Origin: Dysgonomonas sp. HDW5A
Lineage (GTDB): Bacteria > Bacteroidota > Bacteroidia > Bacteroidales > Dysgonomonadaceae
Assembly: GCF_011299555.1 (NCBI RefSeq)
Contig: NZ_CP049857.1
Location: 1,426,001 to 1,490,000, forward strand
Reading direction: 5' to 3'
Length of the DNA stretch: 64,000 nucleotides
Under the pieces are notes generated by a model. The model was not told where the DNA came from, made no database searches, and was given only the letters and a program-made list of their open reading frames with translations. Shown one piece after another: positions 35,609 to 43,282 of this stretch (its first letter is position 1; the number at the start of each line of letters is the position of its first letter). A program made the translations under genes and the position numbers.

Positions 35609-37918
35609 TTACTTCTTTTTTCTAGATATAGTTGTTGTTTTTAATTCATTTGAAAACGAGTAAGGAAAATCGGCAGCATTGATTCCTCTTTGCTTATTTG
35701 GGGTCGGAGACATTTTGAAGTCAATTGCAGCACCTTTCAACAATTCATCATAAGTCAGATAGTTTTTGGTATAAGGTTGCCCGTCTACTGATAATGACGA
35801 AATATATCTGTTTACTTTTCCGTTGTTTTCGGCTTTAATGCGAACTTGCTTTCCATTTTCCAGATTAAGTTTTACACTCTTAAATAAAGGAGATCCTATT
35901 ATATATTGGTCTGCTCCGGGGCAAACTGGATAAAAGCCTAAAGCTGAAAACACATACCAGGCTGAAGTTTGTCCGTTATCTTCATCACCGCAATATCCGT
36001 CGGGATTAGGTGTATATAACTTATCCATTACTTCTCTCACCCAATATTGAGCCTTCCAGGGTTCTCCTGAATAATTGTATAAATAAATCATGTGCTGAAC
36101 GGGTTGATTTCCATGTGCATAATTACCCATATTCATTATCTGCATCTCTCTGATTTCGTGAATCACACCTCCGTAATAACTATCGTCAAATAAAGGGGGT
36201 ACATTGAATACCGAATCGAGCATCTGGTTGAAACCGTTCTGTCCTCCCATCAAGTTAATCAATCCCTGAGGGTCATGGAATACCGACCAAGTGTAATGCC
36301 AGCTATTGCCTTCGGTGAAAGCATCTCCCCATTTCAAAGGATTAAACGGTGATTGGAAAGTTCCATCTTCGTTACGTCCTCTCATAAGTTTGTGCTCGGG
36401 ATCGAACAGATTCTTATAATTCATCGCTCTTTTGGCGTATATCGCGATTTCTTTCTCGGGTTTATTCAGTGCCTTTCCCAGTTTATAGATAGTCCAGTCG
36501 TCATATGCATACTCTAATGTACGAGCTGCACTTTCATTGATGCCTACATTGTATGGCACATATCCTAGCTTGTTGTAATATTGATATCCTAGACGGCCGG
36601 TTGAACTTACCGTGGGATGTACACTGTTGGCTCCGCTGACAACTGCTTCCCAAAGAGTTTCGATGTCATATCCTCTCAGTCCTTTGAGATAAGCATCTGC
36701 TACTACGGATGCGGAATTGTTACCAACCATACAGCCTCTGTGACCGGGACTAGCCCACTCGGGTAAAAATCCGCTTTCTTTGTATGTGTTGGCCAAACCT
36801 TCCTGCATCTTCGCATTCATAGATGGATACATCAGATTCAGGAACGGAAACAGAGAGCGGAATGTATCCCAAAATCCGGTATCGGTAAACATATATCCGG
36901 GCAATACTTCTCCGTTATAAGGACTGTAATGTACAGGCTTTCCTTCGGAATTAATTTCATAGAAACTACGGGGAAACAGCACCGAACGATACAGGCATGA
37001 ATAGAATGTGCGAAGGTTATCAATATTATCGTCTTCGACTTCAATACGTCCTAATACTTTATTCCACTCATTTCGACCTTTGGCTGTTATCTGGTCAAAA
37101 GTATCATTACCCAATTCTTTCAGATTTAATTCTGCCTGATCGTAGCTGATAAACGAAGATGCTACTTTAGCATGTACAACTTCTCCTTTTTTAGTGGAGA
37201 AACCGATGATTGCTCCGGCATGATTTTCTTTTGCTTCCAATACACCTTTTTGTATTGTATTGTTGACTGAAGAAGCGGTGTGAGTGAATGGTTTATCAAA
37301 TACGATGACAAAATAATTCTTGAAATTATCGGGTACTCCTCCACTGTTTTTTGTGGTATAACCGATAATCTTATTTTGTTCAGGAATGATCTTCACATAC
37401 GATCCGTTATCGAATGCATCTACGATTACTGACGAATTATCATTCTCAGGAAAGGTAAACCGAAACATAGCTGCACGTTCGGTAGGTGTAATTTCGGTAA
37501 CCACATCATGATCGGCTAGATAAACACGATAATAATAAGGTTTGGCAACTTCTGCTTTATGAGAGAACCAACTGGCACGCTCATCCTGATCAAAAACAAC
37601 TTTGCCTGTAATGGGCATAATTGCAAATTGCCCGTAATCGTTTATCCAAGGGCTGGGTTGATGGGTTTGCTTAAAACCTCTGATTTTGTCGGCATCATAG
37701 GTATATGCCCAACCATCGCCCATTTTGCCGGTTTGCGGCATCCAGAAGTTCATACCCCATGGCATAGCTATTGCCGGATAGGTATTACCTGTAGACAGCG
37801 AATGTTTAGATTGTGTGCCAACCAACGTACTCACATAATCGACAGGAGTAGTCTGGGCATTCAGTTTAATAGAAAAAAAAGAAATGATTAATAAAAATAA
37901 GACAGTAAGATTTCGCAT
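35609..37918 (-). CDS. GH92 alpha-mannosidase
   Basis: This 769-residue enzyme has a signal peptide (ending near LNAQ) and no lipobox, so it is periplasmic. Family 92 members are calcium-dependent exo-alpha-mannosidases. The beta-sandwich N-terminal domain begins with VDYVSTLVGT, and the (alpha/alpha)6 domain carries the expected general acid Glu536 in EGNSWHYTWSVF. The acidic base region reads D645-E646-D647 in GDEDNGQTSAWYVFSALGFY. The GH92 at the right edge has NDD at the same place, so the two may differ in linkage preference. It is the first gene after a promoter with repeated TTAACC motifs and opens the locus. A hairpin of unclear role lies at 35539-35558. Confidence 0.95.
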   Translation of the reverse strand: MRNLTVLFLLIISFFSIKLNAQTTPVDYVSTLVGTQSKHSLSTGNTYPAIAMPWGMNFWMPQTGKMGDGWAYTYDADKIRGFKQTHQPSPWINDYGQFAIMPITGKVVFDQDERASWFSHKAEVAKPYYYRVYLADHDVVTEITPTERAAMFRFTFPENDNSSVIVDAFDNGSYVKIIPEQNKIIGYTTKNSGGVPDNFKNYFVIVFDKPFTHTASSVNNTIQKGVLEAKENHAGAIIGFSTKKGEVVHAKVASSFISYDQAELNLKELGNDTFDQITAKGRNEWNKVLGRIEVEDDNIDNLRTFYSCLYRSVLFPRSFYEINSEGKPVHYSPYNGEVLPGYMFTDTGFWDTFRSLFPFLNLMYPSMNAKMQEGLANTYKESGFLPEWASPGHRGCMVGNNSASVVADAYLKGLRGYDIETLWEAVVSGANSVHPTVSSTGRLGYQYYNKLGYVPYNVGINESAARTLEYAYDDWTIYKLGKALNKPEKEIAIYAKRAMNYKNLFDPEHKLMRGRNEDGTFQSPFNPLKWGDAFTEGNSWHYTWSVFHDPQGLINLMGGQNGFNQMLDSVFNVPPLFDDSYYGGVIHEIREMQIMNMGNYAHGNQPVQHMIYLYNYSGEPWKAQYWVREVMDKLYTPNPDGYCGDEDNGQTSAWYVFSALGFYPVCPGADQYIIGSPLFKSVKLNLENGKQVRIKAENNGKVNRYISSLSVDGQPYTKNYLTYDELLKGAAIDFKMSPTPNKQRGINAADFPYSFSNELKTTTISRKKK

Positions 37919-38081
37919 AAGGTTTATATATAAGTTAACATCTTAAATTGCGGTAGAAACATTTGTACAGGCATAAAGAGCCTTTGTATTTCAAAAGTTG
38001 CTTACATGATATATTCAAACAGGATTTGAAAAATTTAATATCCGTTACAGGTTAATGGTATTTCCGATCAGCTAACGGGGT

Positions 38082-38146
38082 CAAATGTATGCGGGCATGG
38101 TTAACTATTGGGTTAATTTGCGATTAAAAAAGGGTTAGAAGGTTAA
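38082..38146 (-). promoter_or_regulatory. Candidate promoter and direct-repeat operator of the mannan locus
   Basis: On the minus strand a TACATTTG -7 box lies at 38089-38082, with no TTTG element at -33. Just upstream, TTAACC-like hexamers occur at 38099, 38111, 38122 (TTAATC), 38133 (CTAACC) and 38141, at steps of 12, 11, 11 and 8 bases. The nearest hexamer ends nine bases from the -7 box. A further CCATTAACC lies at 38047-38055 inside the leader. Direct repeats one helical turn apart near the -10/-7 element are the known binding layout of SARP regulators, and the gene just upstream encodes a SARP-like DNA-binding domain. The rest of 37919-38281 shows no gene. Confidence 0.55.
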
Positions 38147-38281
38147 CTTATTTTATTAATCTGCATACATTTAATCAATATGTGTAAAAAAAGAAGAATA
38201 TTACACAATACCTATACACACAAGACGAATCAGCCTACAAGTACTTGTGCAGACGCAATTCTCTCTCTCCAGTAAGTCTAA

Positions 38282-40804
38282 TTATGCTTTGTTGTCATTC
38301 AACAGAGAGGTAAAACCGATAGAATAATTTTCATTCATTACCTTCTTATATTCTGCAGAGAATAATAGATATTTATTTTTTGCCTGATCGGGCATTTTCA
38401 ATTTTATAAGAGAATGTATTTGATAATACAAGGCTTCCTCGTTGAGTGAATCAATATTAAAAAGAGTATCAACAAGCAGTAAGGTTGTTTGATAATCTTG
38501 CTGAGCATATCTGCTTTCTATTTCCATTTGTAAAATAGATTCCGCTTTATTTTCAATTTCCAGTTTAAAAGAATCGAACATTTCGTCTTCGGTATTTTTC
38601 AGAAATTTACCTCTTATCAGAATCTCAATCAGCTCTTTGTTATTAACTATATTCTCCCCTTTGATTATTTCAAAAAACCGCTTGTAATCACAATAACATC
38701 CATCGGATAATACAATCTTGAAGAATCCTTTATCGTGAATAAGTTCTACATTATTAAGCTCAGCTAAGGCTTTACGTATATGGTTAAGTGTTACACCTTT
38801 CAGATTCTTTGCTTTATTTTCAGATTTATCAGGCCAAAGAATATCACTCAATTGCTGTGACGAGATACCGTCTTCGAGACTATATTGAAGAATCAGCAGA
38901 AAAGTTTGTTTCAGCTTTGTACTGAACATGTAGGTAATGTCTTTATTATTTCGATCCCTTACCGTAAATTCACCAAAGAGATAGATTGAATTGGGCTGAT
39001 CTTTTCTTTCAAAAGATTCCTGAGACATTTCATCCTGACGCTCTAAAACACTCAGAGCTTCGTGAGTATCAGTATTTGTTTTTTTCGCTCTTCGCTTTAC
39101 ATAAAATACACACACACCTCCTACAACAAACACCCCAATAATAACACCCCAAATGTAGAGCATCGATTCATCTTTGCCCATTCCCGAAAGTTCTTCAAGA
39201 CTTATGGGTGGAAAAGATAAAGAGTACACACGGGCTACTGACGATATATCGCTGGCATCGAATTCCTGAACGGTGCAGTATAACTCATTCAACTTTTCAT
39301 TATAATATAAATTGGCATTTGTCGTAATTTTATCGGAACGAATAGGAATTGAATCTCCAAGAATATCGAAACTCCCGTCTTTAACAGAAAAACGGTACAG
39401 TTTCAACGATGTATTCGAAAAATGTTCAGGATAACATAAAGTATAGAAACATGAATCGTCGAGCATTATCATACTACGCACGGGAACTACATTATCTCCA
39501 TGCCAAGGTATTTCCCATAATTTAGTGATCTTCTTTTCATTGAGGTCAACTTTATATAAATCATAATAATAACGACGACCAATAGTTTGATCTCCCGAAT
39601 CATTTCCCATACCTCCAAAAACGTATAAGGAGTTTTCTTCCTTTTTATAGCACATCGAGGAGAAGTATCGGGGAGTTATCCTATCTCCTTCGAATGATAG
39701 TCGGCTCCATTTTTTTTCGATCAAGTCATACGAATAAAATTCTTTGTTATAATGCTGACTTCCAAATCCGCCAAATACGAGATAGCGGTGATTAGCTGCA
39801 TCATAATAACTGTTGTGATGATGCAGTTGAGTCGGTAACCTGTCTACACTCTCTGTTGTCCACATTAAAGTATTGAGATCAAGATAAGCAGAGGTAGCGA
39901 CCTCAGCCGCTTCTTCAGAATATACCTCGTATGCATATAAACGATTGTCTGCCTTATCCACAAAACTCATACCGAGCTTGAGCTTTACAGGTAATTCGTT
40001 TTCATATTTTTTAGATGATACAGCATTAGAACGGACATTGAAAAATGTGATCGAATCTTTATCAAAAAAGTATATATCCTGAGTCTGGCTATTAAAATTC
40101 AAGCCTGCTACATTTTTTGATTTGAAAGAAGCTCTTGGTGCCCAGTAGTAGGCATTATTTATCAACCAAACAGGACTGGAAACGTGACCTCTGGCCTTAC
40201 CTTTCGAGTCATGCACAAACTCTCCCTCATTTTCATTTAAATGAAAAAAATATTCCTGCTGTGTATCTTTAATAATCACGTTTTTAATGGCAAATGAGGG
40301 TATATCGACAACATGCTCACTTTTACCGAAATAGATAACAGGATTCCATTTTTCAAGAAGATTCAATCCTCCTATTCTTGTTTCTTTATCATTAATCTTC
40401 AAAGTCATGGAGTCTTGTTGGAGATCAAATGATAAGCTGATACTCACCCACTGGCAATTAGAGAGTTCTTCTTTCTTGAAAATACTGGTAATTAAATTGT
40501 TTCGCCCCTCTTCATTAAATTTAAAGACGGTATTTTCACGCCCTTCATTATCATACATCAAATTATAAGTTGTATTGAGGTTAGTATCTTTCAATCTGAA
40601 AATATAACCGACATTAGAGGGTGGCAGCAACGATAATTCGAAATTAATAACCAGCTTTTCAGTAAAAGCCGGAGATCCATTTTCAAATACAGAATATGAA
40701 GTTCTCTCATTAATTACACTTTCATTTCCATGAAATCGTAATCCTTGAGAAAAAATATTTAGGGGAAAAAGTAATAGTAAAACGAAATGCACAACTAGTT
40801 TCAT
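38282..40804 (-). CDS. Membrane-spanning kelch/SARP-like transcription regulator
   Basis: This 840-residue protein combines an extracytoplasmic sensor with a cytoplasmic DNA-binding domain. Residues 1-19 are a signal peptide. Residues about 20-190 look like a concanavalin/LamG-type beta domain, and residues about 220-530 carry kelch-type repeats (YLVFGGFGS, LYVFGGMGN). A single membrane helix lies near 549-569 (YIWGVIIGVFVVGGVCVFYV). After a linker, residues about 606-705 match an OmpR/SARP winged helix (YLFGEFTVRDR, SSQQLSDILWPD, LNHIRKALAEL), followed by a helical region like the bacterial transcriptional activator domain. No kinase or receiver domain is present. It is encoded directly upstream of the mannan locus on the same strand and probably activates it. 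The architecture differs from HTCS, SusR and sigma/anti-sigma regulators. Confidence 0.8.
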   Translation of the reverse strand: MKLVVHFVLLLLFPLNIFSQGLRFHGNESVINERTSYSVFENGSPAFTEKLVINFELSLLPPSNVGYIFRLKDTNLNTTYNLMYDNEGRENTVFKFNEEGRNNLITSIFKKEELSNCQWVSISLSFDLQQDSMTLKINDKETRIGGLNLLEKWNPVIYFGKSEHVVDIPSFAIKNVIIKDTQQEYFFHLNENEGEFVHDSKGKARGHVSSPVWLINNAYYWAPRASFKSKNVAGLNFNSQTQDIYFFDKDSITFFNVRSNAVSSKKYENELPVKLKLGMSFVDKADNRLYAYEVYSEEAAEVATSAYLDLNTLMWTTESVDRLPTQLHHHNSYYDAANHRYLVFGGFGSQHYNKEFYSYDLIEKKWSRLSFEGDRITPRYFSSMCYKKEENSLYVFGGMGNDSGDQTIGRRYYYDLYKVDLNEKKITKLWEIPWHGDNVVPVRSMIMLDDSCFYTLCYPEHFSNTSLKLYRFSVKDGSFDILGDSIPIRSDKITTNANLYYNEKLNELYCTVQEFDASDISSVARVYSLSFPPISLEELSGMGKDESMLYIWGVIIGVFVVGGVCVFYVKRRAKKTNTDTHEALSVLERQDEMSQESFERKDQPNSIYLFGEFTVRDRNNKDITYMFSTKLKQTFLLILQYSLEDGISSQQLSDILWPDKSENKAKNLKGVTLNHIRKALAELNNVELIHDKGFFKIVLSDGCYCDYKRFFEIIKGENIVNNKELIEILIRGKFLKNTEDEMFDSFKLEIENKAESILQMEIESRYAQQDYQTTLLLVDTLFNIDSLNEEALYYQIHSLIKLKMPDQAKNKYLLFSAEYKKVMNENYSIGFTSLLNDNKA

Positions 40805-40827
40805 AATAAAAAAGACTTTATTATCTA

Positions 40828-40835
40828 CAAATATA
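40828..40835 (-). promoter_or_regulatory. -7 box of the kelch/SARP regulator gene
   Basis: The minus strand reads TATATTTG 23 bases upstream of the start codon, matching TAnnTTTG. Confidence 0.45.
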
Positions 40836-40987
40836 GAAAATTAGCTTGTTAATTTCAGAAATTACTTTTTACATGGTTTTCAGATACTCAAAAAACGCCC
40901 ATGTATTTTTAAATGTTAATCTCTGTCAACAAATGACAATCTACTATAATTCAACCCTGAAGAAAATCATCGGGAGGTGAAAACAAA

Positions 40988-41018
40988 AAAGCAGTTGCAA
41001 ATAACTTGCAACTGCTTT
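40988..41018 (-). terminator. Terminator of the O-acetyltransferase gene
   Basis: A 13-bp perfect stem (AAAGCAGTTGCAA / TTGCAACTGCTTT) has a 5-nt loop. On the minus strand it is followed by a T-run (TTTGTTTT). Confidence 0.85.
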
Positions 41019-41053
41019 CTTATCTGTATTTCAAATTTAGAAAAAAATCAGAA

Positions 41054-41638
41054 TCAAGAGCTTATTACTTTCGACAAATCTTCTCCCTTATTCAATTTGC
41101 GGATCACCTTTGCCGGATTACCAACCGCTAATGAATCAGACGGAATATCTTTAGTTACTACCGATCCTGCTCCGATAACACATCTGTCGCCAATGGTTAC
41201 TCCGGGGCAAATAGTCGAATGTCCACCAATCCAGCAACGTTTACCTATTGTTACGGGTTTACAGTCTTCCCACACATCTCGCTCGTCGGCATCTAAAGGG
41301 TGTTGAGCCGTATAAATATGTACTCCGGGAGCTATCAATGTGCCATCTCCAATGGTAACCTTTGCTCCATCCAAAATAACTGCTCCGAAATTGATAAATA
41401 CTTTATCGCCTGCATATATATGATCTCCGTAATCGCAATAAAAGGGTGGCTCTGTATAAAAATTCTTTGCCGAGTTGGGAAACAGTTCCCTCATTACATC
41501 ACGGAATTTATCGGTATGGTATTCGGTCACATTCAGTTTATGGAGTAGCTTTTTTACTTCGGAACGTATAGCTGTCATTTCTTCGCTATGTGCCCAATAA
41601 GGTTCTCCGGCAAACATTTTTTCTTTTTCAGTTATCAT
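41054..41638 (-). CDS. Sugar O-acetyltransferase, maltose acetyltransferase type
   Basis: This 194-residue cytoplasmic enzyme transfers acetyl from acetyl-CoA to sugar hydroxyls. The N-terminal Mac domain (EKEKMFAGEPYWAHSEEMTA) is followed by hexapeptide repeats of a left-handed beta-helix. The active-site histidine lies in YTAQHPLDADER, and the typical IGKRCWIGGHSTICPGVTIG and VIGAGSVVTKDIP segments are present. The ATG at 41638 is chosen. The frame extends upstream to 41719, but that part runs across the palindromic repeat at 41670 and has no protein-like character. It follows the epimerase gene at some distance, so a role in the same pathway is uncertain. Confidence 0.92.
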   Translation of the reverse strand: MITEKEKMFAGEPYWAHSEEMTAIRSEVKKLLHKLNVTEYHTDKFRDVMRELFPNSAKNFYTEPPFYCDYGDHIYAGDKVFINFGAVILDGAKVTIGDGTLIAPGVHIYTAQHPLDADERDVWEDCKPVTIGKRCWIGGHSTICPGVTIGDRCVIGAGSVVTKDIPSDSLAVGNPAKVIRKLNKGEDLSKVISS

Positions 41639-41669
41639 TCTGATATTTAATTGTGTTGCGTTTTCATTT

Positions 41670-41725
41670 GTAGGGGCAGACCTATGTGCCTGCCCTCTGT
41701 GGGGAACACATAGGTTCACCCCTAC
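41670..41725. repeat. Palindromic repeat element, copy 1
   Basis: This 56-base element begins with GTAGGGGCAGACCTATGTG and ends with CACATAGGTTCACCCCTAC, so its ends pair almost completely. The first 19 bases occur exactly, in inverted orientation, at the outer end of copy 2 (43187-43205). Confidence 0.8.
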
Positions 41726-41736
41726 AGCTCATTAAT

Positions 41737-41764
41737 AAAAGACCTGAGACCTTTTATTTCTTTG
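41737..41764. repeat. Hairpin repeat relative, copy F
   Basis: AAAAGACCTGAGACCTTTTATTTCTTTG resembles the dispersed hairpin family but with imperfect pairing. It overlaps the stop codon of the epimerase gene and lies 12 bases from the palindromic repeat. Confidence 0.35.
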
Positions 41765-42908
41765 TCGAAAACTTATAAATACAAGTTTGTGTATATTCTT
41801 CTCCCGGATTTAATCGGGTAGATGGAAATTGAGGTTGATTGGGTGTATCAGGATACTTTTGAGTTTCCAAAGCCACCGCTTCTCTGAATTTATGAGCCTT
41901 ACCGTATTTACCTATAACTTTTCCATCGAAGAAATTACCGCTATAAAATTGTATACCGGGCTGGTCTGACCATACTTCCATTACTCTACCACTAGTGGGT
42001 TCATATAGGCTTGCTATAAGCTCTACGTCTTTTTCAGTTTTGCGGTCTACTACCCAGTTGTGATCGTATCCTAAACCATTTTTCAGTTGTTCGTCATCAG
42101 CATCTATTCTTGCTCCGATAGCTGTTGGTGTTCTAAAATCAAATGGAGTTCCTTCGACCAACGTAATTTTACCGGTTGGTATCAAAACAGTATCCACAGG
42201 AGTAATTGCACTTGCATTTAGAGTCAATATGTGATCGGTAATCGCACCATTTCCGACTCCCTTTAAATTAAATAACGAATGATGCGATAGGTTTACATGT
42301 GTAGGCTTATCAGTTGTAGCACTATAAGTTATCTTAAATTCATTTTCAGGAGTAAGGGTATATGTCATTGTCACTTTTACAGTTCCCGGAAATCCCTCCT
42401 CACCATCGGGAGAAATATAAGACAATTGAATCTGATTTTTGCTGACACTATCTACGTTCCAAACTTTCATATCGAAACTATCGGGTCCACCATGTAAAGT
42501 CTGTCCATTGTTATTAACAGGTAATTGATATTTTACTCCGTCAAGTGTGAACTTTCCTTTGGCAATACGATTGGCAAATCGACCGACAACGGGACCCAAG
42601 AAGCGTTCGCCTTCGTAGTTTATGTATTCGTTGATGTTGTTATGTCCCAAAACAATATCCTCATACTTTCCATCCTTATCGGGAGTCCAAAGAGAAATAA
42701 CTCTTCCTCCGAAATTAGATACCTGCATGGTTATCCCATTTCCCGAATCGAGTGTGTAAAGTTTGATTTCTTTGCCATCTACTGTTTTTGTAAATGCAGA
42801 ATCTGCCATTAAGGTAATTTGGGAGCCTTCTACTTGTGGTGGTGTAGTTGGTTTATTATTACATGAGAACAAACAAAGGGCAATCCCTAAATAAAAAATC
42901 TTTTTCAT
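41754..42908 (-). CDS. galM: Aldose 1-epimerase (galactose mutarotase) lipoprotein
   Basis: This 384-residue lipoprotein (lipobox LFSC, Cys16) belongs to the aldose 1-epimerases, which interconvert alpha and beta anomers of galactose, glucose and arabinose. Family motifs seen are NNNGQTLHGG, the histidine in THVNLSHHSLFNL, and the catalytic glutamate near FREAVALETQKYPD. The lipobox places it in the periplasm or on the surface rather than the cytoplasm. It lies downstream of the arabinose operon but is separated by 374 bases rich in repeats. Both of its flanks carry copies of a palindromic repeat in inverted orientation. Confidence 0.93.
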   Translation of the reverse strand: MKKIFYLGIALCLFSCNNKPTTPPQVEGSQITLMADSAFTKTVDGKEIKLYTLDSGNGITMQVSNFGGRVISLWTPDKDGKYEDIVLGHNNINEYINYEGERFLGPVVGRFANRIAKGKFTLDGVKYQLPVNNNGQTLHGGPDSFDMKVWNVDSVSKNQIQLSYISPDGEEGFPGTVKVTMTYTLTPENEFKITYSATTDKPTHVNLSHHSLFNLKGVGNGAITDHILTLNASAITPVDTVLIPTGKITLVEGTPFDFRTPTAIGARIDADDEQLKNGLGYDHNWVVDRKTEKDVELIASLYEPTSGRVMEVWSDQPGIQFYSGNFFDGKVIGKYGKAHKFREAVALETQKYPDTPNQPQFPSTRLNPGEEYTQTCIYKFSTKK

Positions 42909-42933
42909 ATATGTATAAGTTTTGGTTGTTTAT

Positions 42934-42971
42934 AAAGCTCTCAGAGCTTTTTATTGCTTTGATAAGCATAA
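42934..42971. repeat. Dispersed hairpin repeat, copy B
   Basis: AAGCTC-tca-GAGCTT is followed by TTTATTGCTTTGATAAGCAT. Compared with copy A the stem pair changed from GGTC/GACC to GCTC/GAGC, so pairing is preserved. It lies 26 bases before the epimerase start. Confidence 0.6.
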
Positions 42972-43056
42972 TCTCTAAAGGCAGTTAGAATTATAAAATA
43001 TAACTGTCACTATTTGTTGTTTATCAAAATAAGATTCAAGACTTTAAAGATAGAAA

Positions 43057-43091
43057 ATTCTCACTGCTCTTTAGTTGCTAACAGTGAGAAT
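43057..43091. other. 10-bp perfect hairpin between transporter and epimerase genes
   Basis: ATTCTCACTG (43057-43066) and CAGTGAGAAT (43082-43091) enclose a 15-nt loop. It could end the arabinose operon transcript or regulate the epimerase gene. No T-run is present. The gap 42909-43282 holds this hairpin and three repeat copies, with no gene. Confidence 0.45.
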
Positions 43092-43117
43092 AATCAAGAA
43101 ATACAAAATAACTAGAT

Positions 43118-43147
43118 AAGCTCTCAGAGCTTTTTATTGTTTGGGTT
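43118..43147. repeat. Dispersed hairpin repeat, copy C
   Basis: AAGCTCTCAGAGCTT followed by TTTATTGTTTGGGTT directly abuts the palindromic repeat at 43148. The stem is identical to copy B. Confidence 0.6.
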
Positions 43148-43205
43148 GTAGGGTGTGAATCTCTCTGTTCACCTGAAGTTTACAGACACATAGGTCTGCC
43201 CCTAC
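43148..43205. repeat. Palindromic repeat element, copy 2, inverted
   Basis: The right end reads CACATAGGTCTGCCCCTAC, the exact inverse of the left end of copy 1. The left end (GTAGGGTGTGAAT) is degenerate. Together the two copies bracket 1,536 bases containing the epimerase gene. Confidence 0.75.
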
Positions 43206-43282
43206 CAATAAAGATATCTCATTAAATATTTAACGCTACTTTATATATATTGTCTCTTATTTTACTTAAAGAATACATCTTC

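Noticed and set aside
41639-41719. Upstream extension of the O-acetyltransferase
   Set aside because: It reads through the palindromic repeat at 41670 and precedes the normal family N-terminus.
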